Assembly: GCA_003520455.1 (NCBI GenBank) | Contig: DOUV01000242.1 | Coordinates: 1-5,634, forward strand | Length of the DNA stretch: 5,634 nucleotides | Source: Chloroflexota bacterium | GTDB lineage: Bacteria > Chloroflexota > Anaerolineae > Ardenticatenales > Ardenticatenaceae | Direction: 5' to 3' | Shown here: positions 1-5,590 of the stretch, piece by piece | Position numbering within the stretch: position 1 is the stretch's first letter | Layout of the letters: every line of letters begins with the position of its first letter | Position numbers and translations under genes: made by a program | Notes under the pieces: generated by a model | The model's database searches: none | What the model saw: only the letters and a program-made list of their open reading frames with translations | What the model was told of the DNA's origin: nothing

Positions 1-91
1 CCTCTGGTTGCACAAAACTTACGTTAGCAATAGGATAGCACGGGGGCGCGACATCCCTGGCGGGGGACACCCCAGCGAAGTGATGACGTCA

Positions 92-127
92 CGCCCTGAG
101 GGGCGGTCCCCGGCGAGACCTTCTCGC
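92..127. repeat. Two adjacent small perfect hairpins
   Basis: Two GC-rich stem-loops follow each other. The first pairs CGCCC (92-96) with GGGCG (101-105) around a TGAG loop. The second pairs GCGAGA (113-118) with TCTCGC (122-127) around a three-base loop. Neither is followed by a T run, so they are not typical intrinsic terminators. Short stems arise easily in GC-rich DNA, so a function is uncertain; they may belong to the same structured element as the larger inverted repeat downstream. Confidence 0.4.
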
Positions 128-213
128 TTGGTCGTACCCCGTGAGGGAGGGGGCACCCCGGAGGGTGGAGACAATGCTGTGGCCCTGGGGCCTTCGGCCA
201 TTGTTTTGGCGTT

Positions 214-318
214 GCGCTCCAATTCCGCTCCCGTTTGCCCACGCCGGGGGGCGCCCAAGTAGGGCCATCTCGCCAGGGGGCGCCACTCAGGGCGAAAACG
301 GGAGAGGAATTGGAGCGC
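214..318. repeat. 23-bp near-perfect inverted repeat, MITE-like or structured RNA
   Basis: The arm at 214-236 (beginning GCGCTCCAATTCC) is the reverse complement of 296-318 with a single mismatch (G227 against A305). The pairing can continue inward after a two-base bulge through GCCC (237-240) and GGGC (290-293). The interior carries two similar GC-rich blocks, each containing the palindrome GGCGCC (250-255 and 279-284), which could also pair with each other. The whole 105 bases could therefore fold into one long hairpin. This fits a small non-autonomous inverted-repeat element or a structured RNA. I see no clear target-site duplication at the outer ends, and no transposase is present. Confidence 0.6.
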
Positions 319-348
319 TTTCTGCGAGGAGGCGCTGTTCCCCCGTTT
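296..348. repeat. Alternative stem that competes with the large inverted repeat
   Basis: The right arm of the preceding repeat can also pair downstream. AAACGGG (296-302) is complementary to CCCGTTT (342-348), and AGCGC (314-318) is complementary to GCGCT (332-336). These pairings exclude the 214-236/296-318 pairing. Mutually exclusive stems are a hallmark of RNA switches, but they can equally be the decayed remains of overlapping repeat copies. No U tract that would act as a terminator follows either fold. Confidence 0.35.
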
Positions 349-364
349 CCTACAATTTGTAGGA
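348..364. promoter_or_regulatory. Perfect 17-bp palindrome, operator-like
   Basis: TCCTACAA (348-355), a central T, and TTGTAGGA (357-364) form a perfect eight-base inverted repeat. The AT-rich core inside a GC-rich neighbourhood and the near-symmetric form resemble a binding site for a dimeric repressor. The TACA/TGTA half-sites recall BlaI/CopY-type operators, but those have a two-base centre and this one has three, so the family is not assigned. It lies about 330 bases before the first start codon, rather far for direct control unless the promoter is also that far upstream. It could instead be a short RNA hairpin. Confidence 0.4.
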
Positions 365-618
365 GAGCAGACTCATCATTTTTCCCACTTTGCCGTAGAC
401 ACCCCTTGCTACACGAGTTACACTGCCCTCATGTTGGCGGTTCGCTCAGACCAGGCTCTCGCTATCCCCTCTCCCTGTTACTCTCCAGTTCGGGTTGCTG
501 CCCTCCAGCGACCGTTGTGCCGTCCTAAAACATACACGCGGCAAAGACCAGTCAGGCCTCACCCGGCCAAGCGTGAAGCCGTCGACTGACTCAAGCCCTC
601 GAATCTCTTGTTGAGACC

Positions 619-651
619 CTTCGTGGATGCGTTCGGAGCACCCACGTGAAG
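619..651 (+). promoter_or_regulatory. Leader hairpin before the operon's first gene
   Basis: CTTC (619-622), GTGG (623-626) and TGC (628-630) pair with GAAG (648-651), CCAC (642-645) and GCA (638-640). This gives an 11-bp stem with a two-base bulge (646-647), one A/C mismatch and a seven-base loop. It ends 40 bases before the ATG of the binding protein and leaves the ribosome binding site free. No T run follows, so it is more likely an mRNA-stabilising or protein-binding leader structure than a terminator. A weaker stem lies upstream (AGTCAG 550-555 with CTGACT 586-591). Confidence 0.4.
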
Positions 652-676
652 CCTGCGAATCCGTCGCCAAGCAAGA

Positions 677-681
677 AAGGA
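677..681 (+). promoter_or_regulatory. Ribosome binding site of the binding-protein gene
   Basis: AAGGA lies 10 bases before ATG 692. It supports this start, which also places the lipoprotein signal peptide right at the N-terminus. Confidence 0.6.
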
Positions 682-691
682 AATTCCGACC

Positions 692-2344
692 ATGCGCGCG
701 TTCCCAAGAGTGCTAGCGCTGCTGCTGGCAGGGACCCTCGTGCTCACCGGCTGCCAAGCGGCGCAGCCCGCCGCACCCCGCTCCGAGGGTCCGCCCCAAC
801 CCGCGACGTCCCAGGAGAAGCCGGCCACCTCCGACACGAGCTCCACCAAACCCGAGGAGGAGAAAACCCTCGTCATCTCGCTTGAGCGAGAGGTCAAAAA
901 CTTCGCGAACACGATCAAGTACGATGGCGGCTCCTGGTTTATGGGAACCCTGATCTTCGACCGGCTGGTCGCCATGGACTACGGGCCTGATTTCAAGATC
1001 CACCCGCTGCTGGCCGAGTCGTGGGAAGCCTCGCCCGACGGCAAGACCTACACTTTCCACCTCGCCAAGAACGTCAAGTGGCACGACGGCGTCCCCTTCA
1101 CATCCGCAGACGTCAAGTACACCTTTGATGGAATCGAGGAGCAGAAAGGCGCGGCGCTCGCCACGATGGAGGGCATCGAGAGCATCGAGACGCCTGACGA
1201 CTCCACCGTCGTCATTCACACGAAGGATGTTGACGGTTCATTCCTGGCCCAATTGGCCATCTACCCACGCACCGAGATTCTGCCGAAGCACATCTACGAG
1301 GGCACGAACTGGGCCGAGAACCCGGCAAATTTGAAGCCGATCGGCACGGGACCATACAAGCTCGCGGAGTTCGTCCCCGGCAGCCACATCATCCTGGAGC
1401 GCAACGACGACTATTTCCGCGGCAAGCCCCCGTACGACAAGATCATCTACAAGATCATCCCCGACATGAATGTGGCGATCGCGCAACTCAAGGCTGGCGA
1501 GATCGATGCGATCAACAACCCACCACCCATTAACCTGCAGGTTGCGCTCGACGAGGAGCCCAACGTGGCCGTCGATATGCCGCCCGGCCCGATGGTCTAC
1601 TTCCTCGGGTTTAACAACTCGAAGGCCCCTTTCAACGACGTGAAGGTGCGGCAGGCGCTAGCCTACGCCATCGACCGGCCCGGTGTCACAAGCAAAGTGG
1701 CCAAGGGCGTCTGCCAGCCATCGCAGGGTACCTATGTCGCCGCCGTCGGGTGGGCGTTCAACCCCGAGACCCGGCTGCCTGACTATGATCCTGCCAAGGC
1801 CGAGCAGATGCTGGACGAGGCCGGCTACCCGCGCGGTGCGAATGGGACGCGCTTCCCCCTGAAGCTGACCGTCTCTCGGCCGCTCGAGGTCTCAATGGCC
1901 GAGGTCATCAAGGAGCAGCTGCGCCAGATCGGCGTGGACGTCACGGTGGAGCAGCTGGAGGACGCGACTCTGCGCTCGGTCCTCCAGACAGAGAACAAGC
2001 ACGATGCCTATCTGTACGGCAACTGGTGGGGCCCCGATCCGGCCGAGTGGGAGACGTACCTGCGCTCGGGGGAGATATGGGCCACGCCGCTCAATTATGG
2101 AAACCCTGAAGTAGACGAGCTGTTCCACAAGGGCCGGTCCTCGCTGGACCGCAGCGAGCGCGCCAAGCACTACTTCAAGATTCAGGAGATCATGCTGCGC
2201 GATATGCCAAGAATCCCGATCATGGATTCCTGCCCCTACTCGTTCGCCCACACCACGACGTACACGGGCTGGTTCTCCGAGGCGCCTGTTTCTTACCGGT
2301 TCGACGTGATGAACATGAAGCCGGCCAAGTCGGCCCAGCGTTAG
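692..2344 (+). CDS. ABC transporter substrate-binding lipoprotein, peptide/oligopeptide type (SBP_bac_5, DppA/OppA-like)
   Basis: This extracytoplasmic binding protein captures the ligand and delivers it to the membrane permeases encoded downstream. The N-terminus is a lipoprotein signal: hydrophobic residues 7-18 end in the lipobox Leu18-Thr19-Gly20-Cys21, so the mature protein is anchored through Cys21. Residues 22-58 form a Pro/Ser/Thr/Glu-rich linker. The family signature spans about 107-146, with the typical LAESWEASPDGKTYTFHL stretch followed by FxxH-like and V-W-H-D-G-V-P-F-T-S-A-D-V residues. Other landmarks are PIGTGPY (216-222), the VRQALAYAIDR helix (319-329) and DPAKAEQMLDEAGYP (366-380). 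The length of 550 residues is normal for the family and the gene looks intact. Members of this family bind di- and oligopeptides, nickel, opines, sugars and other ligands, so the substrate cannot be assigned. The deacylase 36 bases downstream hints at an acylated amino compound. It is the first gene of the operon. Confidence 0.95.
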   Translation: MRAFPRVLALLLAGTLVLTGCQAAQPAAPRSEGPPQPATSQEKPATSDTSSTKPEEEKTLVISLEREVKNFANTIKYDGGSWFMGTLIFDRLVAMDYGPDFKIHPLLAESWEASPDGKTYTFHLAKNVKWHDGVPFTSADVKYTFDGIEEQKGAALATMEGIESIETPDDSTVVIHTKDVDGSFLAQLAIYPRTEILPKHIYEGTNWAENPANLKPIGTGPYKLAEFVPGSHIILERNDDYFRGKPPYDKIIYKIIPDMNVAIAQLKAGEIDAINNPPPINLQVALDEEPNVAVDMPPGPMVYFLGFNNSKAPFNDVKVRQALAYAIDRPGVTSKVAKGVCQPSQGTYVAAVGWAFNPETRLPDYDPAKAEQMLDEAGYPRGANGTRFPLKLTVSRPLEVSMAEVIKEQLRQIGVDVTVEQLEDATLRSVLQTENKHDAYLYGNWWGPDPAEWETYLRSGEIWATPLNYGNPEVDELFHKGRSSLDRSERAKHYFKIQEIMLRDMPRIPIMDSCPYSFAHTTTYTGWFSEAPVSYRFDVMNMKPAKSAQR

Positions 2345-2369
2345 GAACATCAACCATTTTGATTACAAT

Positions 2370-2374
2370 GGGAG
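2370..2374 (+). promoter_or_regulatory. Ribosome binding site of the deacylase gene
   Basis: GGGAG lies six bases before ATG 2381, good spacing for translation initiation. It lies within the 36-base gap after the binding-protein stop codon, so the deacylase can be translated independently. Confidence 0.55.
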
Positions 2375-2380
2375 TCGAGC

Positions 2381-3388
2381 ATGACAGCACCGAATCTGTT
2401 TGGTAAGAAGGTCACAGCCGGCCAGAAGACTAAGTTCCGGGCACCCATTGCCGAACTGCCCGATGGAACGCCGGTGACCGTTCCGGTGGTCGTGGTGCGT
2501 GGCGTCGAGGACGGGCCCACCCTGGCGCTCTCCGGCGCGATCCACGGCGACGAGTACAACGGTGTGGCCGCGATCAGCCGCCTATTCCAGCAACTCGAGC
2601 CCCGCGATCTGCACGGTACTCTGATAGGGGTGCCGGTCATGAACCCATTTGCCTATTACGCGGAGCGGCGTCTGAACATCTTCGATTACGAACTGCAGAA
2701 CCTCAACCGGATCTTCCCAGGCGACCCGCGCGGCGATCTAGGCCAGATTATGGCCCACAGACTCTTCACCGAGATCTTCGGCAGCACGGATTACGTGATC
2801 GACTATCACGAGGGCGGGCGCGACTTCATGGCGCGCTACTTGATCGTCGGTGGCGGGCTGGAAGAGGACGGCCAGACCTTCGAGCGCGGCCGCGAGATGG
2901 CGCGCTGGTTCGGGCACGGTGTTCCCACGGTGCCCACCCGCCGCCTGCATGTTGAGCGCCGGCCTGGCTATAGCGGCACGCTCAGTGGCGCGACCGGCCG
3001 GCAGGGAATCTCCACCATCGCTGCCGAGCTGGGCGGTGCCGGGCGTGTCTGGGAGGAGCACGTCGCCGACGCCATCGGCGGCACGCGTAACGTGATGATC
3101 GGACTCGGGATGCTCTCGGGCGAGATGCTCCGCACCCAAGAGCAGCAATACTTCTGCGAGACCCATGAGTGGCCACGGCCCACGCGCTCGGGCCTCCTCG
3201 TGCCGACACCCGTGGCCGAGCTGAACGCTGTGGTAGACGAGGGCGAACTGCTCGCCAACATCGTCGATCCCTTTGGCGAGGTGGTCGAGGAGATCCGTGC
3301 GCCCTTCCGCTCGGTAATCCTGGACACTCGCCACTCCGCCGTGGTCTACCCTGGGGACTGGACCTACCACTGCGGGAAGATCGACTGA
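2381..3388 (+). CDS. Succinylglutamate desuccinylase/aspartoacylase family zinc deacylase (M14-like)
   Basis: This is a predicted zinc-dependent amidohydrolase that removes an acyl group from an amino compound, as aspartoacylase, AstE and DoeB do. Visible active-site residues are His55 and Glu58 in GAIHGDE, and His143 in VIDYHEGG, as the three zinc ligands. Asn109-Arg110 in NLNRIFPGD are the likely substrate-carboxylate contacts. Glu216 in AAELGG is the likely general acid/base. These roles are inferred by matching family motifs. The C-terminal part from about 265 (GLLVPTPVAELNAVVDEGELL, then the V-D-P-F-G-E turn) looks like the beta-barrel domain of this family. The length of 335 residues is normal. 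There is no signal peptide, so it should act in the cytoplasm on imported substrate. Its place between binding protein and permease genes supports coupling of uptake and deacylation. The specific substrate (N-acyl amino acid, ectoine derivative or other) is unknown, and a fully assigned symbol would be guesswork. Confidence 0.88.
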   Translation: MTAPNLFGKKVTAGQKTKFRAPIAELPDGTPVTVPVVVVRGVEDGPTLALSGAIHGDEYNGVAAISRLFQQLEPRDLHGTLIGVPVMNPFAYYAERRLNIFDYELQNLNRIFPGDPRGDLGQIMAHRLFTEIFGSTDYVIDYHEGGRDFMARYLIVGGGLEEDGQTFERGREMARWFGHGVPTVPTRRLHVERRPGYSGTLSGATGRQGISTIAAELGGAGRVWEEHVADAIGGTRNVMIGLGMLSGEMLRTQEQQYFCETHEWPRPTRSGLLVPTPVAELNAVVDEGELLANIVDPFGEVVEEIRAPFRSVILDTRHSAVVYPGDWTYHCGKID

Positions 3389-3401
3389 GCGGTTTGAGGG
3401 C

Positions 3402-3440
3402 CGGGCCTGCCTCGTACGCAGAGTCTACCAGGCAGGCCCG
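3402..3440 (+). promoter_or_regulatory. Strong intercistronic hairpin between deacylase and permease genes
   Basis: CGGGCCTGCCT (3402-3412) and AGGCAGGCCCG (3430-3440) are perfect reverse complements of 11 bp, separated by a 17-base loop. Two more G-C pairs are possible beyond a mismatch (3399-3400 with 3442-3443). It lies in the 89-base gap after the deacylase stop. The following bases are not a T run, so it is not a canonical intrinsic terminator. A stem like this can protect the 3' end of the upstream mRNA segment or partly stop transcription, giving more binding protein than permease. That role is inferred. Confidence 0.6.
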
Positions 3441-3464
3441 CCCGTGAGAGTTGGCGTGAGCATC

Positions 3465-3472
3465 GAGAGAGA
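3465..3472 (+). promoter_or_regulatory. Purine-repeat ribosome binding site of the DppB-type gene
   Basis: GAGAGAGA ends five bases before ATG 3478. It is a modest Shine-Dalgarno match and is almost the same as the site before the next permease gene. Confidence 0.45.
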
Positions 3473-3477
3473 CCGGC

Positions 3478-4449
3478 ATGGATATTCGAACGTATGTGGC
3501 CGGGCGCGTCCTGCAGATGATTCCGGTCATCCTCCTGATCCTGGTGTTGAACTTCTTCCTAATACATCTTGCGCCGGGCGATCCCGCGTTAATCATGGCT
3601 GGGGAATGGGCCACCGATGAGACAGTCGACGCGATCCGAGAGAAATATGCTCTCGACCAGCCCCTGATGACACAGTTGGGCCATTATCTCCTGCAGACGC
3701 TCAAGGGCGACCTGGGCTATTCGTACGATTGGGACCGCCCGGTCATCGACCTGATCCTCACTCGGATCCCGGCCACACTACTGTTGGTGCTGACCAGCCA
3801 GGGACTCGGTATCACCCTTGGTATCGTGCTGGGTGTGATCGCCGCGCGTTACGCCGGTACCGGGATTGACGCGGCGCTGACACTCAGCGCGGCGGTGCTG
3901 TACTCATTACCGGTCTTCTGGCTGGGTTTGATGATGATCGTCGTCTTTGGAATCTGGCTAAAGTGGTTCCCGACGAGCGGGATGATGAGCATCACCGGGG
4001 TGCGAGGCGGATTGCCGCACATCGTCGACATCCTGCACCACCTGATCCTGCCGGCGATCTCACTCATGCTGGTCTGGGTCGCGCCGACGTTCCTGCGCAT
4101 CAGCCGCTCCAGCATGATCGAGGTCATGCACGAGGAGTACATCACTACGGCCCGCGCCAAGGGGTTGAAGGAGCGAGTGGTGTTCTTCAAACATGGGCTG
4201 CGTAACGCCCTGCTGCCGAGCGTGACGATCATCGGCCTCAACCTGAGCCTGGCGATGTCAGGCGCGCTCCTGACCGAAACTGTGTTCTCGTGGCCTGGCA
4301 TGGGCCGACTCATGTTCGAGGCGATCTTCCGCCGGGACTACCCGCTGCTGATGGGCATCTTCCTGTTCTCGACAATCATGGTCCTGTTCGGAACCCTGCT
4401 GACTGATATGTGTTATCGCGTATTGGACCCCCGCCTGAAGTTGCGCTGA
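3478..4449 (+). CDS. ABC transporter permease, DppB/OppB type
   Basis: This is one of two inner-membrane subunits forming the translocation channel of a peptide/nickel-class importer. Residues 12-32 form the first membrane helix and are followed by the conserved LAPGDP motif (31-36). A periplasmic segment of about 65 residues follows, with the usual LDQPLMTQLGHYL and GDLGYSY stretches. Further hydrophobic helices lie near 100-122, 134-158, 190-208, 249-267 and 287-309, giving six in total. The EAA loop that docks onto the ATPase runs from about 219 to 249 (EEYITTARAKGL, then NALLPSV). FSWPGMGRL (270-278) and the C-terminal VLDPRLK are also typical. The length of 323 residues is normal and the gene appears intact. 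The start is backed by the ribosome binding site and by alignment of the first helix. The substrate range is set mostly by the binding protein. Confidence 0.95.
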   Translation: MDIRTYVAGRVLQMIPVILLILVLNFFLIHLAPGDPALIMAGEWATDETVDAIREKYALDQPLMTQLGHYLLQTLKGDLGYSYDWDRPVIDLILTRIPATLLLVLTSQGLGITLGIVLGVIAARYAGTGIDAALTLSAAVLYSLPVFWLGLMMIVVFGIWLKWFPTSGMMSITGVRGGLPHIVDILHHLILPAISLMLVWVAPTFLRISRSSMIEVMHEEYITTARAKGLKERVVFFKHGLRNALLPSVTIIGLNLSLAMSGALLTETVFSWPGMGRLMFEAIFRRDYPLLMGIFLFSTIMVLFGTLLTDMCYRVLDPRLKLR

Positions 4450-4457
4450 GAGAGAGA
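4448..4457 (+). promoter_or_regulatory. Ribosome binding site overlapping the DppB-type stop codon
   Basis: GAGAGAGAGA begins inside the TGA stop (4447-4449) of the upstream permease and ends two bases before ATG 4460. The overlap suggests translational coupling, which would keep the two permease subunits at similar levels. Confidence 0.5.
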
Positions 4458-4459
4458 TC

Positions 4460-5341
4460 ATGGCTACCAAGGAAATTGCGCTTCCCGCGGCCAGGCCCGC
4501 CTTCATGGAGGGAATCCACGATTTCTGGAGACAGTACCGCCGACAGGTCCGCGCCGTTCTCGGGCTGGCACTGGTACTGCTGGCGACCGTGGTTGGACTG
4601 TTAGCCGGACAGCTAGCGCCCTACTCCTTCAGCGCGATGTCCGACGACCTGTTGCAAGCACCCTCGCTCGCCCATCTGATGGGCACGGATCAGCTGGGGC
4701 GCGATATCTTGAGCCGGGTCATCTGGGGGACGCGAGTCTCATTGCTCTTCGCCCTCGGAGTGGCATTCATCTCCCTGCTGATCGGCGGGCTTCTCGGCGC
4801 CATCGCAGGCTACTACGGGGGCGTACTCGACGCCGTCCTATCGCGGACGTTCGAGGTCTTCCTGACGATCCCACGCCTCTTTCTGATTATCCTGATCGTC
4901 GCCTTGTTCGGCAGCAATGTCCTCTTCGCCGTCCTGGTAGTCGGCATCACCATCTGGCCCGCCAATGCTCGGATCACCCGTGCACAGGTGCTGACGCTCA
5001 AGGAGCGCCCGTTCGTGCGCGCAGCGCGTGCCTCAGGTGCCGGAGATATGCGTCTGCTCTTCCGCCACATTCTCCCGAACGGGCTCCAGCCGGTCATCGC
5101 CAACTCGACGCTGCAGATGGCCAGCGCAATCCTGATCGAAGCGAGCCTCAGCTTTCTCGGCCTGAGCGACCCCAATCTGCCGAGTTGGGGCCGGATGCTG
5201 CAGGAGGCCCAGTCGTACCTGCAGACCCAATGGTGGTTAGCCTTCTTCCCCGGGGTCGCCATCGCGCTCCTGGTCTTCGGCTTCACCCTGCTGGGCGATG
5301 GAGTCAACTACGCCCTCGATCCGCGGTCCCGGCGGCAGTAA
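4460..5341 (+). CDS. ABC transporter permease, DppC/OppC type
   Basis: This is the second channel subunit, expected to form a heterodimer with the DppB-type protein. The N-terminal cytoplasmic part (1-30) includes FWRQYRRQVRAVLG, the usual run-in to the first helix (about 32-52). HLMGTDQLGRDILSRVIWGTRVSL (72-95) is the hallmark segment of the family. Membrane helices follow near 96-118, 138-152, 153-170, 212-232 and 258-279. The EAA loop lies at about 182-213, containing VRAARASGAGDMRLLFRHILPN. ASLSFLGLSDPNLPSWGRML (228-247) and LLGDGVNYALDPR (277-289) complete the pattern. The length of 293 residues is normal. The gene starts only 10 bases after the upstream stop. It is the last recognisable gene of the operon within the window; the ATPase genes often found next are absent from the following 293 bases. 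Confidence 0.95.
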   Translation: MATKEIALPAARPAFMEGIHDFWRQYRRQVRAVLGLALVLLATVVGLLAGQLAPYSFSAMSDDLLQAPSLAHLMGTDQLGRDILSRVIWGTRVSLLFALGVAFISLLIGGLLGAIAGYYGGVLDAVLSRTFEVFLTIPRLFLIILIVALFGSNVLFAVLVVGITIWPANARITRAQVLTLKERPFVRAARASGAGDMRLLFRHILPNGLQPVIANSTLQMASAILIEASLSFLGLSDPNLPSWGRMLQEAQSYLQTQWWLAFFPGVAIALLVFGFTLLGDGVNYALDPRSRRQ

Positions 5342-5404
5342 GTCTACTACCGTATGTATCCTCCGTAGCGGGCCACCTCGAGTCTGCGAGGGAGGTCTGA
5401 CGGT

Positions 5405-5430
5405 GAGCTTGCCCTGAGCCTGCCGAAAGA
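5405..5430. repeat. Dispersed intergenic repeat, CCCTGAGCCTGxCGAA type
   Basis: The core GCCCTGAGCCTGCCGAAAG (5411-5429), preceded by GAGCTT, matches from memory a short repeat widely scattered between genes in Chloroflexota and some other environmental bacteria, usually seen as CCCTGAGCCTGTCGAA or its complement. The bases TCATGCTTCGCTTCGCTGACC (about 5451-5471) may be a degraded partner in opposite orientation, since such elements often occur as inverted pairs. Its position just after an operon fits. The family match is recalled, not searched. Confidence 0.55.
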
Positions 5431-5577
5431 GTCTCGTTTGCAATCGCGTGTCATGCTTCGCTTCGCTGACCACGACGTCAAGCAGAGTGGTAGTACCAAG
5501 TCCACCGATCAATACCTTTGCCGAAACGCCAACAGCCTGCTTATGCCACTACATCTAGGGCACCGGTCAAGTCCTCA

Positions 5578-5590
5578 GACTTCCGAAGTC
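5578..5590. promoter_or_regulatory. Small perfect palindrome
   Basis: GACTTC (5578-5583), a central C and GAAGTC (5585-5590) form a perfect 13-base palindrome. It could be an operator for a gene beyond the window edge or chance; nothing else supports a role. Confidence 0.2.

Larger units (their letters stand above)
1..691. other. Non-coding upstream region, no supported gene
   Basis: I see no credible gene here. Open frames exist on both strands, but they overlap one another, are rich in Pro, Gly and Arg as expected from random GC-rich DNA, and show no recognisable domain or good ribosome binding site. Bases 1 to about 350 are GC-rich with many G and C runs and several inverted repeats (listed separately). 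Bases about 365-691 are more balanced in composition, with a pyrimidine-rich tract near 455-505 and an AT-richer patch at 525-536. The operon promoter is expected in this second half, but no pair of -35 and -10 boxes with normal spacing stands out, so none is assigned. No tRNA, rRNA or CRISPR pattern was seen. Confidence 0.7.

Noticed and set aside
143..168. G-rich run that could form a G-quadruplex
   Set aside because: Only about three runs of three or more G are available, and nearby C runs would compete by forming hairpins.
214..318. Called as a complete insertion element
   Set aside because: No transposase and no clear target-site duplication, so it is reported only as an inverted repeat.
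8..528. Overlapping open frames on both strands in the upstream region (for example 8-262 and 235-528 on plus, 24-242 on minus)
   Set aside because: They are biased to Pro, Gly and Arg, overlap inverted repeats, lack ribosome binding sites and have no recognisable domain; GC-rich DNA yields such frames by chance.
495..536. Possible promoter (TTGCTG at 495-500 and AT-rich CTAAAACATACA at 525-536)
   Set aside because: The spacing between the boxes is about 25 or more bases, well beyond the usual 16-18, and other combinations lack a good -35 or -10 match.
559..975. Minus-strand 138-residue open frame across the start of the binding-protein gene
   Set aside because: It largely overlaps a strongly supported gene and shows no family features; it is an antisense shadow.
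2982..3614. Minus-strand 210-residue open frame over the deacylase end and permease start
   Set aside because: Arg- and Ser-rich composition and full overlap with two well-supported plus-strand genes; no motif seen.
5360..5395. Possible terminator stem after the last gene
   Set aside because: Only a 5-bp stem with a six-base loop and no T run; too weak to call.
5481..5505. Sequence loosely like a T-box antiterminator (AGAGTGGTAGTACC)
   Set aside because: The conserved GGTGGTACCGCG-type core is not matched, there is no terminator stem, and no downstream gene is visible.
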